DNA of 64,000 bases from Rotaria macrura (taxonomy: Eukaryota > Rotifera > Eurotatoria > Philodinida > Philodinidae). Below the pieces are notes generated by a model that worked only from the letters and a program-made list of their open reading frames with translations, was not told the origin of the DNA and made no database searches. The stretch spans positions 1 through 64,000 of the forward strand of contig OENT01000558.1 of the NCBI GenBank assembly GCA_900239685.1. Reading direction: 5' to 3'. Position numbers and translations under genes: made by a program. Shown here in pieces: positions 20,455 through 33,333 of this stretch (position 1 is its first letter; the number at the start of each line of letters is the position of its first letter).

Positions 20455-22989
20455 TGTTTCGTTTATTCTAATTGAACTTGGCAACATACTATACGTTTAC
20501 CAATAACTAGTTTATTTTTTAACGCTTTATGATTTTTATACACTCGTTTAGGCCAACGTCGATGCCACAATAGATTCAAATGGACGAAATATATAGTAAA
20601 AAAAATGAAACATCTAACTTCATAGTTACCTATCTGTATACAGGTCGACAGTTTTTTTTTTCGATGCATAAAAAGTGTGAAATACGAGTTTCATGCGTAT
20701 TAAACGTAAAGAAAACGACAGTTCACATGATCGAATGACAGAGAAGTAGACATACTCATTTTTAATTTTTTTTCCAGCATGTCATCAACATAAACTAATG
20801 AAGTGATACAATCTTCGTATTCCATTTGTTTCTTTGTATGTTGCGCTTGTTTGACAGGTCTTATTATTCGATCTCACCCTTCGATCATCAACATTATTAT
20901 CATCTATCAATAAACAGAACTAAATTGATTGACCAATCATCGATGAAATCGACTGTATCATTACTTTCTGTGACGAAATTAAAGTCAACACAGTGATGTT
21001 ATGAAAGATCCTTGCTAATGAATTGGTTTCTGAGAAATAGAGTAACAGAATGACATTAAAATAGGCAACTAATCATGTTGAATACGATTAATCACACGTT
21101 CTTACGTATTTATATCAAGAAAACTATATCTTAATGTAACATGTAATCCGTATACTTTGACGATAACGATGTACACAACCTGTTATTGTACCTGTGTTCT
21201 CAAGTATCCCCGTAACTATTGTCGTAGATAGATAACTCAAAGATGCTGATCTATTTTCTTAGACACCTTGCAGGTGAAGAAACTCAATGGTAACCACCCG
21301 TACTAGCAAACTATTAACTCCTCTTGGTGTTTTATATATTCTCAATAAAAATAGCAATGCACAGTGTACGTTAATAAATGTCTCTTTAAAGCTGAACATA
21401 GATACGATCTATTGTTAAACTCGATGTACTTCAAAACTACAGAAATGCAAACTGCTTTGAACCCATGGACATATTTTAAAACTTCAGCCCACTCCGAATA
21501 CTACCTACTGGATTTTGAATATGAACACATATATGATATTATCAACATCAGTTTTTCCATGAAAATTTTCCTAAGTATGATGATCAACACGTTTTCTATC
21601 GTTACAAGAACTCTTCGCTCCAAGTCACAGATCCTGCATACGTACTTACCTTGCATCCAGTTGCTCAAGGCTTTCACACAGACACTTCACGTTGATCTCT
21701 ATACCAACTAGGAGAATAAAGATGATTCCAGCAGATGGAAATACTCCACAAATCAGCTGATCCATATTTTTTCTGACCGTCAATGACTAAAATTGTCATT
21801 TTACCAAATAGCCGACGATTATCATATTAATAAAAACGAATAATTTGCTGACATACAATTGAGATCTTTCTACAAAACAAATCTCAACACTTCAATATAT
21901 AGTAAAGTCTCCAGACATAGAACTACAGAAAATCATCTCATTTGACCTTCCCTAAGTATATTTAAAGAAAAACACTAGTACAAGCTTGCCACTTGAAATA
22001 TTTTTTCAGTCATCGTCTCACTAGTTATAAATGTTTATAAAAAGTTTCAACGCAATCAGTTCCGTGATTCTTAAGATAAAGTTGCATTTGCAATATCTTC
22101 CATTCGCGTCATTTAAAAGAAATAATTTTTTCGACGTCTTTGAACATTTACTTTTGAAAGGAACGTAAAATCTGATTCATACCAATGAAGAAACTATTCT
22201 GTACAAGACTCAATAAAATAATTATGCTATCGACAAGCAAAACTTGTACGTTGATTTATTATTGTGATTATCTCAATTTGAATTCGTAGCATTTATTCAG
22301 ACACTGACAAATTTAGCTAGATGGGCGAACTTGAAATTTTGATATATTCAGAATCTTTGTTGTCAGATTATTTTCTGGAAAAGTGTGTTGAAAACACACA
22401 TATTGACGAGAGGAATAAGATCATGAATGAAAAAATCAGAGAATATTCGTTTGTCAAATGCAACAATAAAAGTTTTGAAATCATGAATTTATATTTCCAT
22501 CTAGACTTCAACATTTTATTTCTTTATATAGACAGATCGACGAGAACAAGACAAGTTGCATAGACATAGTTTTTCTCAATATGCTGAATAATTAAAAAGA
22601 GGAATTCAATAAGAATCGACAAGGAAAACATTAATAACTTCGAACAGTAAAATAAAATCTTATAAAAGAAGATATTAACTTTCTCATTTTTGCAAGATTT
22701 AATGTTCCTAACAAGAAGAAGATAGCCTTGAGTTTACTTTTTTTCAGTAAAAGACATCATGTTATATTTGTTATTGATATTTTAGTGTTCTGGCTGTGAG
22801 ATATTCAGTATCGTCAGGATTGTAAAAATAAAAGCACTGAATCGGTCAATCAAGTACCTACAACAAGCAATGCCGAACAAAGCTCACACAATGACTGAAT
22901 ACAAACATAATAGAACCTTTAGCCGATCGAAAAGACTAAAGGCTGTACGTATTTCTATCGAATCGAATAAATAAATTCAAATTTTTAGA
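20455..22989. other. 2.5 kb upstream of the Pax gene, no gene supported
   Basis: Contains the Pax 5' flank and several domain-free frames (20463-20669, 21364-21711, 22321-22563). I see no repeats of note. Regulatory sequence for the Pax gene is likely here but is not legible by eye. Confidence 0.35.
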
Positions 22990-24560
22990 GACTTGAGAAA
23001 GGACTGGGCTCGTTAGCTGATGAAATCGGCCACCTCGAAAAACCTGATATACTTTGCGCCAAACTCTAAAATTAAGTGTTTGAAAGAGATTTATAACAGA
23101 ATTAAGCCTACAACGTTCGTCAATCCTATGCCCAGATGGATTGAAATAGTCCATGAATGTCACATGCACGTCATATCTGACTGTGTATGAAAACTAGCCA
23201 TTTTATCGATGAGTTCGATGACTGATCGGACTGGCTTTCATTTAGTGTGATAGACCTTTTCAAGCGCTACAAAAACATCTAGAAAAAACAATGATCCATG
23301 TGAATTCACACAAAGTATATCTTCTTGATATTCGAATACTATTACATAATTATGTGTATTGTCAACTCATATTAAGCGTCAAGCTCATTTGATTGGTTGA
23401 ACATCCAAGCTAATTTTACCACATTTCAATAGTGCATTTCAGGAGCTGCAAAATCGTATAGAAATATCGAGAAAAAAAGATTGCCCGCTAGCAGCAACCC
23501 GAATGATGCTAGTCTCGAGATATGATTTTGCAGTTTTTGTCACTGGTATTTAGTATTTATCGACCAGAAAAGACCATATATCAGTAAAATGAATACGATA
23601 TGATAAATCACGATAAAAATTTGAGTGCTTCTTCGAAAGTTTCAAATTTTTTCCTGAACTTTATTTTTCGATTGAGAAAATCGCCTGCGGTCCCCCTTCA
23701 AGGAGTAGTCAAAAAATTAACTTCATCAAAACCCGAGTTTTATTATTTATAAACCTGTCATCTTGAGTTCAAATGCCATTTGACACTGTTTAAACGTGAT
23801 TTACACCGCTAAAACAGGGTTTTGATGAAGTTGATTTTTTGACTACTCCTTGAAGGGGGACCGCAGGTTATTTTCTCAATCGAAAAATAAAGTTCAGAAA
23901 AAATTTGAATCTTACATAGAAGCACTCAAATTTTTATCGTGATTCATCATATCGTATTCATTTTACTGATATATGGTCTTTTCTGGTCGATAAATACTAA
24001 ATACCAGTGAAAAAAACTGCAAAATCATATCTCGAGACTGATATCCTTCAGGTTGTTGCTAGAGGCCAATCTTTTTTTCTCAATATTTCTATACGATTTT
24101 GCAGTTCTTGAAATGCGCTATCGACCTATCTTTAAACTAGCGTGGCTGAGATCAATTTATGTGAGCTTGAAACTCGATTTCAGTCGGCAATACACATAGT
24201 TACTTATAGTATAGGAAAATCAAGACAATATGCATTGTGAGAATTCACATGGATCATTGTTTTTTCTAGATGTTTTTGTAGCGTTTGAAAAGGTCTATCG
24301 CACTAAATGAAAGCCAGTTCGATCAGTCATCGAACTCATCGATAAAATGGCTAGTTTTCATACACAGTCAGATATGACGTGCATGTGACATTCATGGACT
24401 ATTTCAATCCATCTGGGCATAGGATTGACGAACGTTGTAGGCTTAATTCTGTTATAAATCTCTTTCAAACACTTAATTTTAGAGTTTGGCGCAAAGTATA
24501 TCAGGTTTTTCGAGGTGGGCGATTGCATCAGCTAACATCCCTCAGCCCTTTTACATTGAA
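22990..24560. repeat. 1.57 kb imperfect palindrome
   Basis: The arms at about 22990-23742 and 23813-24560 are inverted copies around a short centre (about 23743-23812). Blocks of near identity alternate with diverged blocks: the outer 300 bp (22990-23310 with 24240-24560) and the inner 320 bp (23425-23742 with 23813-24130) pair well, while 23315-23420 pairs poorly with 24130-24240. Each outer arm encodes the same 45-residue open stretch starting MHVTFMDYFNPSGHR and containing RVWRKVYQVFRGGR (minus strand 23169-22936, plus strand 24379-24621). It resembles no family I know. This may be a large foldback transposon, or an inverted duplication of the kind reported in bdelloid genomes. Confidence 0.8.
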
Positions 24561-25464
24561 GCTTCGTCATCAGTCGAAACAATCCGTCAATGACAACATA
24601 TTATTTATAATATTTTGCTAGCTACATATCACTCATTGACAGTTCGCTTTCGCAACTTTTATCGCTGATAGCTGACACAGGACGTTGATATTACAATGTC
24701 CTGATGTATACAGTTTTATTTTTCTGACTTTCAACAAATTTTGCAACCATCAACAGCATATGCCCATTAAAATATAAATTTCTACAATGTTATTGTTCTA
24801 ATTCAATGAAATCAAATACAAAACGGTAATTGACAAATTCAAGTAAACCACAATGTTTGTCAAGAGAAAAAGATGACTGACAACACTTGCAATATTATTT
24901 GTTTTTTTGTTTTGCAATCGTCAAGTGATGAAATCTTAAAGTTCTTAGTAACATGTAAAACTTTATCAATGATAATATCAGTCACATGAGACTGTTATTG
25001 AAACACACATTTATCTGACATATGACATATTACTGATGGACAATGTAAACTCAAATCATGGATTGCTTTATAATGTTGCAATCAGTTATTGCTTGACGTT
25101 TTCTGCGTTTCTTACGTGATCTGAATACCATCAAATTTCGAAGACGGGACTTTCAATATACATTCCTCACAAATCTTCATAGGAAGGAATCATTTCTTCC
25201 AGTTCAAAATAAATTTTTCTTCCTCGTAAAAATACTGGCTGTTTTGAAGAATGACTCATGTTTCAAGTAGAAGAAGGAAGAAGAAAAATTGTACATAGGA
25301 ACTTGAAAGCTAAGAAATGATGGGATTTTAATTAAAAAATTTTTTTCTGAACACTAGCTAATGTGTCTATGTTTTTAGATAAGATCTTTTATGACTGGGC
25401 GTCTAGTTTGGATATGAGCAAAGAAAGATTCAAGTGTATCTCGAATGTTGATTAATTTTTTAAC
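24561..25464. other. no gene seen
   Basis: A+T-rich spacer; holds the presumed promoter of the NlpC/LRAT-like gene that follows. Confidence 0.35.
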
Positions 25465-26271
25465 ATGGCGTGTGAAATCTCCTACACATATAATGACGAA
25501 TTCGGTTATCACGCCATTACACTTTGAATCATACTACTGGTTCTATACAAAAAATAAAACGAGAGAACGAAAAGAAATATGTTATATAAAAAATAGTTTA
25601 TGCTGCTCACTGAGAAGAAAAAGCATCATTGTATTTTAGTCATGCATATTTTTCTTGGTTGGCGGCCAATGCAAGATCATCTCAGCTCTGTAGGACATAT
25701 GATTGAACATTTTCTATGGGGCGATAGTCGCGCTCGTCATACATTTTTATTAGCGTCAGCTGATGAACATCCGTTGGTGTTAATTGAAATTGATGTTGGT
25801 GACGATCGTAAAGGTACTCGAAAGAGTATGAAATTAAATATTATCGAACTAAATGAAATACCTGAAAAAATTTCAAAAATTCAATTTATTGGTGAAACTA
25901 GTCATGGCAATGCCTTCGATCATCTTATTCAATCAGCACATAACTATATTCGTGATAATCCACATTATCATGTATTATTCAATAATTGTCGAACATTTGT
26001 CGAGTATCTAATTGATCAAATACCTGAATTCCATAGAACAATACCACGTAAAAATGGTTCGATACTCGAATATTATCACAGTCAAGCGAAACACGTACAC
26101 CCAGGAGCATTGGCTAGAAGTAAAAAACTCCTAAAACAAATTCAAGATGAACATCGAAATCAAAAACTTCTCAAATTACCAACTAGAATATTGTCAGATA
26201 GACAACAGCGTACGTTAAACATCATAAGTAATGATATACAAACTGTTGAAACAGACGACTATAAGAAATAA
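25465..26271 (+). CDS. small NlpC/P60- or LRAT-like protein with NNC motif, 223 aa
   Basis: The main exon 25640-26271 starts after a TATTTTAG acceptor. A short exon 25465-25504 (MACEISYTYNDEF) joins it in frame over a 135 nt intron; this first exon is a proposal, as its donor (G|GTTATC) is weak. The body contains DSRARHTFLLASADEHPLVLIE (His47 and His57) and, after a charged linker, HVLFNNCRTFVEYLIDQ with Cys130. A His followed far downstream by an (N)NC motif at the start of a helix is the arrangement of circularly permuted papain-fold enzymes (LRAT/H-rev107, PPPDE and relatives), which are thiol acyltransferases or peptidases. The C-terminal 60 residues are basic and helical. It has no signal peptide or membrane helix. 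The fold is an inference from motif spacing only; activity and substrate are unknown. If the short exon is wrong, translation could begin at the methionine encoded at 25642. Confidence 0.65.
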
Positions 26272-29169
26272 ATTAGATGTTTGTTTTTCCGAGATGATGT
26301 TTGTGTTGAATATCACATTGTGTTGAAGAAATCAAAGACACATACAACATTTTCAGAAGGAAATGAAAGTTACATCAACGTCATCATCAAATTGTATGTG
26401 TTGAGAAATACAACACGGCTAATGGTAATTAAGAATATTTTTCTCTAACATTGCTTAATCTCCTATATTTATGTAAAAGATAATTTCTTTTTATTAATAC
26501 TAACATAAAAACCATGACATCATATATAATATTTAACAATATGGTACGGAATGATGTAAAACATAAATAGATATCATTGTGATTATAGAACATTAATTTC
26601 TATCTTAAAATTATTTTGAAGACAAATCAACGAAAATTCAAATTCGTCATCACAAAAATATTGAATTTGAATTTTCAGTTAAAAAAACCTCGATGTTTAA
26701 TACGAAGAAAAAAATCTTATCGAAATCGATCAAAAGTAAATCTATCTATGAAACAAATAAGTATTGAAATAAGTTTATTGTGATAAGTTCATACACAACG
26801 AATATGATCTTGGTGTTAATTAGTAAATTCTTGGGCACATCTCATTTCTATGAATTATTATTTTACATGTCGCATAATCATGTTTCACATTCATGTAAAA
26901 CATTTCACTGCTTCTGAAAACAACACTAAATAACAATCATTCCTCAACGATATGAAAACATTGTCAATGGTTGCAAGCATTTTTTCGAGAAGCCAATACG
27001 TTTAGCTCGATAAAATATTTACGAATTCGAGATTTAAAACATTTTAAATAAATTTTTTGAAAATTTCATGACTATGAAGATTCAATGCATATGTCTTTGC
27101 TGTAATACAATTAGCAATGTCCAATCCAGAGTTATAATTAACATAAAGAATTTTTAATGATCTATTAAAGGGATGTCTATTCTTTTTTGAACTAGCATTA
27201 ATTTGATCAATTAGTTGAGTAATATAAATGTTTCATATAAAGTAACGAGTTCGACTTGAAAGAATCGCTTCAGTAATTGCGGAACATACTGTGTCATATA
27301 GAGCCAGAAAATTTTCTACCTAATTGAAGATCTGATGGACACAACATACAAACACTTTTACATGGTATCGTCTCGTTACCTCGATACACCCTCAATTATC
27401 CTGGTTGATCAACAGAAATTTTTTTCCTACTCTATTGACAACTATTTTTCTTCCTTCAATCGACCGTAATTTAGTAATTAAGCGCTGGATCGAAGGAAGA
27501 AAATAGTGAACGAGAAGTGTTTTGAGCACCGACAAATGCGGCAAAGGAGCACTGATTTAATAATACAACTGAAATGAGGGCCAAATTAAAAAACAATATA
27601 AACGAGATAAACTCATTTAAAACCGATCGAACCTGTTGTATGTATAGTAATAAGTATACCTTTGTAATAAGCTCAACTCAATTCGTCAAGCTCATAACTA
27701 TTAAGTTATGAAATCCAAAAGACTTATGTTTGATATATAAATCAATAGTAGTAAATTCGTAGGAATTTCTTGTCAAAAAAGACAAAATGATCAAACGATG
27801 AAAATCAAGTTTTAAGTCTCGTGAAAGCTCTTGATGAGGCTAATACAATAGTACAACAGCATCAAGTATCTAAGTATCGTTCCAAAAATTTAACCGATTC
27901 TACTAAATATTCATATAGTTGTAGCCAATATCGGAAATATCGATTATGCAGATATGAAATACAAATTTGCGTTTCAGACAATATATGAAGGACAATTCTT
28001 CATAATATTAATAGTTATCATTCCATTATTGTGTTTATTATCTATCTACTGTTTCTATTTTTCTTCTAAAGAATATAATTTTATTCTACTCATTTCATGT
28101 ATAATTAAATCAGAGCTCATTTATCTTATTCTGTGGCGCTCAAAACACATTCAATTCAAACTCTCTCCGTATCCATTGATAAGAATTTCATCTAACTTCA
28201 ATTGAAATTTTCAGATATCCAACAAATAAGAAACAGCAATATAATTATTCATTACTCTACCAGAAATTCTCCATCATAATTTTACTTGATATGTCTGTTA
28301 CAGAGAGCATGACACTGATATTCTTAAGTGACTTATGTTGTTCGTTATTATTTAGTGATGATGGAAACTCAAAACTTCTACAAAATTCTCGAAAAATGAC
28401 GATGCTATTATAAAAATGTTCCCTCAAATCTTACAAAAAACATTTTTAATGATGTGAGGCACTTTATCATGTTCTGCATTTTGAAATATTCTCTCTAATA
28501 AAATACTATCAATTAAAAAGAGGGCAACAGATACATTTAGTTTTAGAGTCGGCTTCAAGTAAAGAGTAAAGATGAAAGTAATCTTCATTTTTAACTTAAG
28601 AGAAAAATTGTATAATGCTGTTTGTGTGTTACTAAAATCATTAAAATTTCTCAGAATCCAAACAGAATCATAAAATTAAAAACACATCAGACTCTAGATT
28701 ATCCATTGATCTATTTATCACTATGAGAATGAATTATTTGAGATGCAAAGATACAGATGAACATACATATAGAGTTTGTTGATCTCGGCGACTGTATTGA
28801 AAATGTTGAAATTTGTATTACGTGCAATTACAACTTTCGTAGTTTCCGATTGTTCACAGTAGATCGTCATCAAGGTAAAGTGGCTCATTAAAGAAGATTT
28901 CTTTATGAATCTATTATGATAATAAGTTTTAATAGGATTAATATTAGTTTATTCTAATGCTTTAGAAAATGGTCGAATTCTATTATCTGTTTTAATACAT
29001 TTTGACAGCTTGTTGTAGCAGCAACTGCACATTTTTCATTTACCTAATTCTTTTCATATCTAAGTCTGATTTTTACAAAAATTTCAAATTAATTGGTAGA
29101 AATAGTTCTTAGTCATTCCGAACGTTCGATCGAATGGTGTATTCACTGAAAAAAATGACTAAATAAAAT
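26272..29169. other. 2.9 kb without a supported gene
   Basis: A+T-rich. A small hairpin with arms ATTTTCTTCCTTC / GAAGGAAGAAAAT-like lies at 27443-27511. The frame at 27954-28205 is hydrophobic but domain-free. Nothing else was recognised. Confidence 0.35.
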
Positions 29170-29410
29170 ATTCATATATAATTGAGTAGCCTGCCAGTTC
29201 TCTGAATGCTTTCATCAGTCATCTCTTTTTTCTTTGATGCAACTCACAGAGATTCTTGATGCATTATGTTCGTTGTCATCCTTTTTTCTTTCTCTCACAT
29301 GACAGTCTCTTATACTTAATGACATCGTCACACTGAATTGTTTAACATAAAATAAAAAAAGAAAACGAAGAAATCTATTATATTATTTAGAATCAAATAG
29401 AATAATTGTA
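29170..29410 (+). promoter_or_regulatory. 5' flank of receptor A, conserved with receptor B
   Basis: The 240 bp before the start codon align with 42883-43123 before the second receptor: TATAATTGAGTAG.CTGCCA, CTTCATCAGTCATCT and AGAGATTCTTGAT.CAT occur in both in the same order and spacing. The conserved stretch is noncoding and was duplicated together with the gene; it is the likely promoter and 5' UTR. Confidence 0.5.
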
Positions 29411-30346
29411 ATGAATGAAAATATTTATATTCAATTAAGTCGCTACACACAACCAGCACTAATTATAATTGGTACCATCGGTGCTATATTAAATCAAATC
29501 TTATTTCATCGTAGAAAACTATTACGAAGAGCTTCATGTACGCTTTATTTACAAATCTTATCATTCAACGATCTTCTTGTTCTATACATTATTGTATTAA
29601 CACAGTGGATGACCGATCAATTTCACGTTGACCCTTCTAATAAAAACATATGGCTCTGTAAAGTTCGAACATACACGACTTATTATTTATATGCTATATC
29701 ACCTTATTGTATTGTTCTGGTTTGTTTTGATCGTTTATGTCGAACGTCAGAGTATAATTTCATGCGACAGATTGCTACTCGACCTATCGCTCGGAAAATA
29801 ACTATCACAGCAATCATTCTGATTGGCATCATTTACTTTCATGTTCCTATTCAATACAGTTTAAACAATTCGTTTTGTTTCCCGTTAAATTTTACTTACT
29901 ATCGATTTCTTGGTTATTTTCTTCTAATTTTTTATTGTGTTCTACCAGTTATATTAATGTCACTATTTTCTAGTAGTACATTAATACTATTACATTTTCG
30001 TCGTCGACGACAAGAGAAAAAATATCAATTAAAAATAATATTACCACGACGTAAACGTCGTTATAATCGAGACTATCAATTAATGAAAATACTTTTACTC
30101 TATCTAGGAGTAAACATTAGTTGCATATTACCATTTTCTATTCTCCTTCTGTTGGATGTTCATCAATATACGTTCAATTATCAATTAGTTTTATTAATCA
30201 AATGTTCTGTTCTTCTTTGCAATTTAAATTATTGTACAAGTTTTTACATCTATACATTGGGAACGCCATTATATCGTCATGAATTAATAAAGTTACTAGA
30301 AACGTTTAAACGACATTTCATTCTATGGTTCGATCAACTACATTGA
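29411..30346 (+). CDS. rhodopsin-like 7TM receptor A, 311 aa, single exon
   Basis: An intronless frame with seven hydrophobic segments, at about residues 13-32, 46-66, 92-112, 130-150, 168-198, 226-248 and 265-288. Family-A features are the Cys ahead of TM3 (WLCKVRT) paired with a Cys in the second extracellular loop (NNSFCFPL), and FDRLCR at the end of TM3 in place of DRY. TM7 ends SFYIYTLGTPLYR, without NPxxY. The third intracellular loop is strongly basic (RRRRQEKK, RRKRRYNRDYQLMKI), suited to G-protein contact. There is no signal peptide and the N-terminus is short, as in peptide or chemosensory receptors. The ligand is unknown. It is paralogous to the receptor at 43124-44041 and is followed, as there, by a minus-strand Ly6-type gene about 2.3 kb downstream. 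Confidence 0.88.
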   Translation: MNENIYIQLSRYTQPALIIIGTIGAILNQILFHRRKLLRRASCTLYLQILSFNDLLVLYIIVLTQWMTDQFHVDPSNKNIWLCKVRTYTTYYLYAISPYCIVLVCFDRLCRTSEYNFMRQIATRPIARKITITAIILIGIIYFHVPIQYSLNNSFCFPLNFTYYRFLGYFLLIFYCVLPVILMSLFSSSTLILLHFRRRRQEKKYQLKIILPRRKRRYNRDYQLMKILLLYLGVNISCILPFSILLLLDVHQYTFNYQLVLLIKCSVLLCNLNYCTSFYIYTLGTPLYRHELIKLLETFKRHFILWFDQLH

Positions 30347-32360
30347 AAACAAACAAAGCAGCATTCGTATGACTATGACACTAGGATACGTTTGAACAAA
30401 CGAATAAGAGAGATTTTCACTTATGTTGTGATTGAGAAATATACGAAACTATTCATACATGTTTAGGAAATATTTGCATCTATTTACCATCGATAACACG
30501 TTGAATATGATTGAAGAGCAATCGCTACTTTACTAGCGTACTATTTGATATTGGATTTGACTTGACTATTTGAGAAAGTTTGGATCGATTACGATTGAAT
30601 GCAGTAAAAGTTGAAATTTTATTTTATTTTAATTTAAATCAGACGATTAGAATATTATGCATAATGTCCGAAGGTTATTTGCTTTAAAATGTATTTGTAA
30701 CGAAGCAATTTAATAATCACATGAGAATACTAGCAAGAAAATGATGTTGTTAAAATTCTCAAAACATAATGAATAAATCAAGACATAAGTTATGCCAATC
30801 CTTGTCAGATTAAAGTCTGAAACACGAAAGTAGTTGTTCTTGTTAGTAACAAGAGATTTTGTTTTACTCAATCTATTTTAGAATACATTTCTCTCCAATT
30901 TAATCTTCCAAAAACGCTATAAAGAAGATTTTCATATTACAGAACAAAATACTAATGATATACAGTCTTTAATTATTAATTTTAAAAAGTACACCATCAT
31001 GGACGATTGTCTTTCATTAACATCTGCCACTGTAAAATTGTAGCGATAGAAGTAAGAATAAAGTTGATTCATTTGTAAGAGACTTTCAATGTATTCCAAA
31101 CAAACATAGGATTCTCTTTTTCCTATAGCAATGCGAAATTTATCATGAATTTGGGATTTTTTTCTATCCGCAAATACAATGGTGCTACAATATTACCTAT
31201 GTTCATGACAGCAAAAGTAGACAAACTACGTGTAAATACTCATCTTGTTATACTGAAGTTGATAATGTTTCGAACAGATGGTTTCGCTTCCTGGAAACTT
31301 TTCTAATCGTTACAGAATACTTCTATTAACAGAAAAGTCCTTCCGAGTATTGCCTGATTCTAAATCAGGCAAACTTTAGAGGGATATTGAGTCACACTAT
31401 ATAAACTTATATAATCATGAGCAACCTATCGTTTAGTTAAATTCTAATAACTCTGTCTCGTGCTATTGGTATAATAGAGGTTAGCTATAAAAGAATCAAA
31501 ATTATTTCTGTTTAGTTTAATCTTATGAGTGAACCTTTAATTGCATATTTTTAAGACTAGGATAATACGGTAATATCTTTTTCTTAATAGTGAAAGATGA
31601 GATCCTACCATTTTCTTCGGTTTTAGCGAATGAATGATGTCATCGTGTGCATTGATTCTTCAAGCAAGAACTACGCACGCTCTGAAATGAATATATCCTG
31701 TTTACTCTGAAATTCTTCATTGTCGTGACGCTCCTAATTGTATGAAACCGTTTTCCTGAAAGTCACATATTAGAAGAACAACTAGAAAGATTGTAACCGA
31801 GGTCAGAAACTCAGACATGAAATATTGACAGGTCAGATAAAATCTTACAAAACATCGTGGCCTCAAAAAATCTTACATCAATGGGTTCTGTAAGATCTTA
31901 TTGTCGCATAAGATTTTCTATAAATCTTATACTCGTTTCTGACAGAATAATAAAATCTGACAAGTATCTTATAGACTAGGACTCCTGAGCACCCTATTTT
32001 TTATACGATTTTTTTCTGATTTTACGAATTCAGACGAATGATTATGCCAGCTCTTCCCGTCTATTTGTTTGACCTGTGTAGCAAAACTCCAGTGTTCGAA
32101 TGCAAACGATATTTACTGCTTGTTGTTGTATCTGTAAGTGTTTCCTTTGATTCAAAGAATTTAGCCTTTGGCATCTTATCTCAGTTCATTTTTGCCAGCT
32201 GTACATTCAAAATCACTGTATCAAATATTCTTTTTATTTTGATCAAAGAGCAGCTAGCTGTTCAAGTATGAAGATGTAAATTTCATTCTGTCTACTGTTC
32301 TTGCCTCTCACATATTCACAGGGATCGTGACGAACGATAATATATTCGATCACACACTGT
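30347..32360. other. 2 kb between receptor A and Ly6 A, no gene supported
   Basis: Contains a perfect small hairpin near 31350 (GCCTGAT..ATCAGGC) and a patch at 31830-31980 with several direct and inverted AATCTTA(C/T) words. The frame at 32038-32271 is judged spurious. This stretch does not obviously match the corresponding 44.0-47.3 kb interval. Confidence 0.35.
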
Positions 32361-32604
32361 GTACCAATAATGTGCAGTCAAATAAATATTAACTGATTTC
32401 ATACTGAGTTTCGGTCATAAACAATTTACTTCTAGGGAACAAACACGTTTCCGTATTGATAAAATCATACAGCTTATCTTCCTATCACCCATCATAACCA
32501 CATCATGTTTCCTTTTCAAGTTTCTCTTCGATTACGCTGTCGACGACAATGATTTTCCCTTTTTAACTCGACATTAAATATTTATTCACATTTACATTGA
32601 TAAC

Positions 32605-33204
32605 TTATTTATAAAAAACTATCAATGATATTAAACTAAGATAAAATCCGATATTCCATATTGAAAGACGAAAAGACAAAGCATTATTACATGCATCTTG
32701 ATCACATATATGTAAACAACCACGAAATCGTTTATTTCGACTAATCCAATCAAGTTTAATAAAACCACAATGACTCGTACGAGTTATTTCGCTATCATCG
32801 CCTTCATCTCTACTACATGTACGATACACATGTTGAACCGAATTTGCTACGATGAGAAACAAACACCTAACATGACACCTGTAATACAAAGTATTCTTAC
32901 CTCCCGAATAAGCAACTAATTTAATACAATGTGTAGCTGGAAAAAGACCTTGACGTCCGCGTAAGTTAGTCAAACATGGACTTTGAAGAGACGATACCAT
33001 TCCTTCTATATCACCTTGAAAGAAATCTTCACATAAAGGGTTACTTCCGTTTATGGATGAGCATTTGTAACAAGATATTGCTGATACTAAAAATAGATCT
33101 TCTCGTGATTCCTTGTTTTACACCATCACAATATCAATTGAACACATACCGATATCAACGATTGAAAGTATACATACGAGAAGAAACGAAGAAAGATACA
33201 ACAT
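32605..33204 (-). CDS. Ly6/uPAR (quiver/sleepless-like) GPI-anchored protein A, three exons, 160 aa
   Basis: Exons 33204-33150, 33086-32901 and 32846-32605 join in frame across 63 and 54 nt introns. The precursor has a signal peptide (MLYLSSFLLVCILSIVDIVSA) ending before ISCYKCSS, the usual opening of a Ly6 domain. Cysteines follow at NPLCEDFF, SPCLTN, THCIKLVAY, YRTCSRD, SHCGF, RGCLHICDQ and DACNN; the closing C..D.CNN is the Ly6 signature. A final hydrophobic tail (IGFYLSLISLIVFY) fits GPI attachment, near ACNNALS. Quiver-type proteins sit on the cell surface and modulate ion channels or receptors; the partner here is unknown. The first donor (G|GTATGTG) was chosen because it restores the frame into the conserved SCYKC exon; reading through instead gives a stop. 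The gene runs opposite to receptor A. Confidence 0.85.
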
Positions 33205-33333
33205 TGTTATCTGGTTCGATGTGCTAGAAGATATATCGTTGTTAAGAAATATATTACATACATGTATGTGATCTTGATGATTGTCAATCTGTTATCAGTT
33301 CTGTTCGACTCGATGCTCGTCTGACGTTTGAAT

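Noticed and set aside
22936..23169. 77-codon minus-strand gene, with its partner at 24379-24621
   Set aside because: Both frames are parts of the palindrome arms; kept as a property of the repeat, not as separate genes.
27443..27511. Short inverted repeat that might be a microRNA hairpin
   Set aside because: Stem of about 13 bp with a loop too short for a precursor and no conservation evidence.
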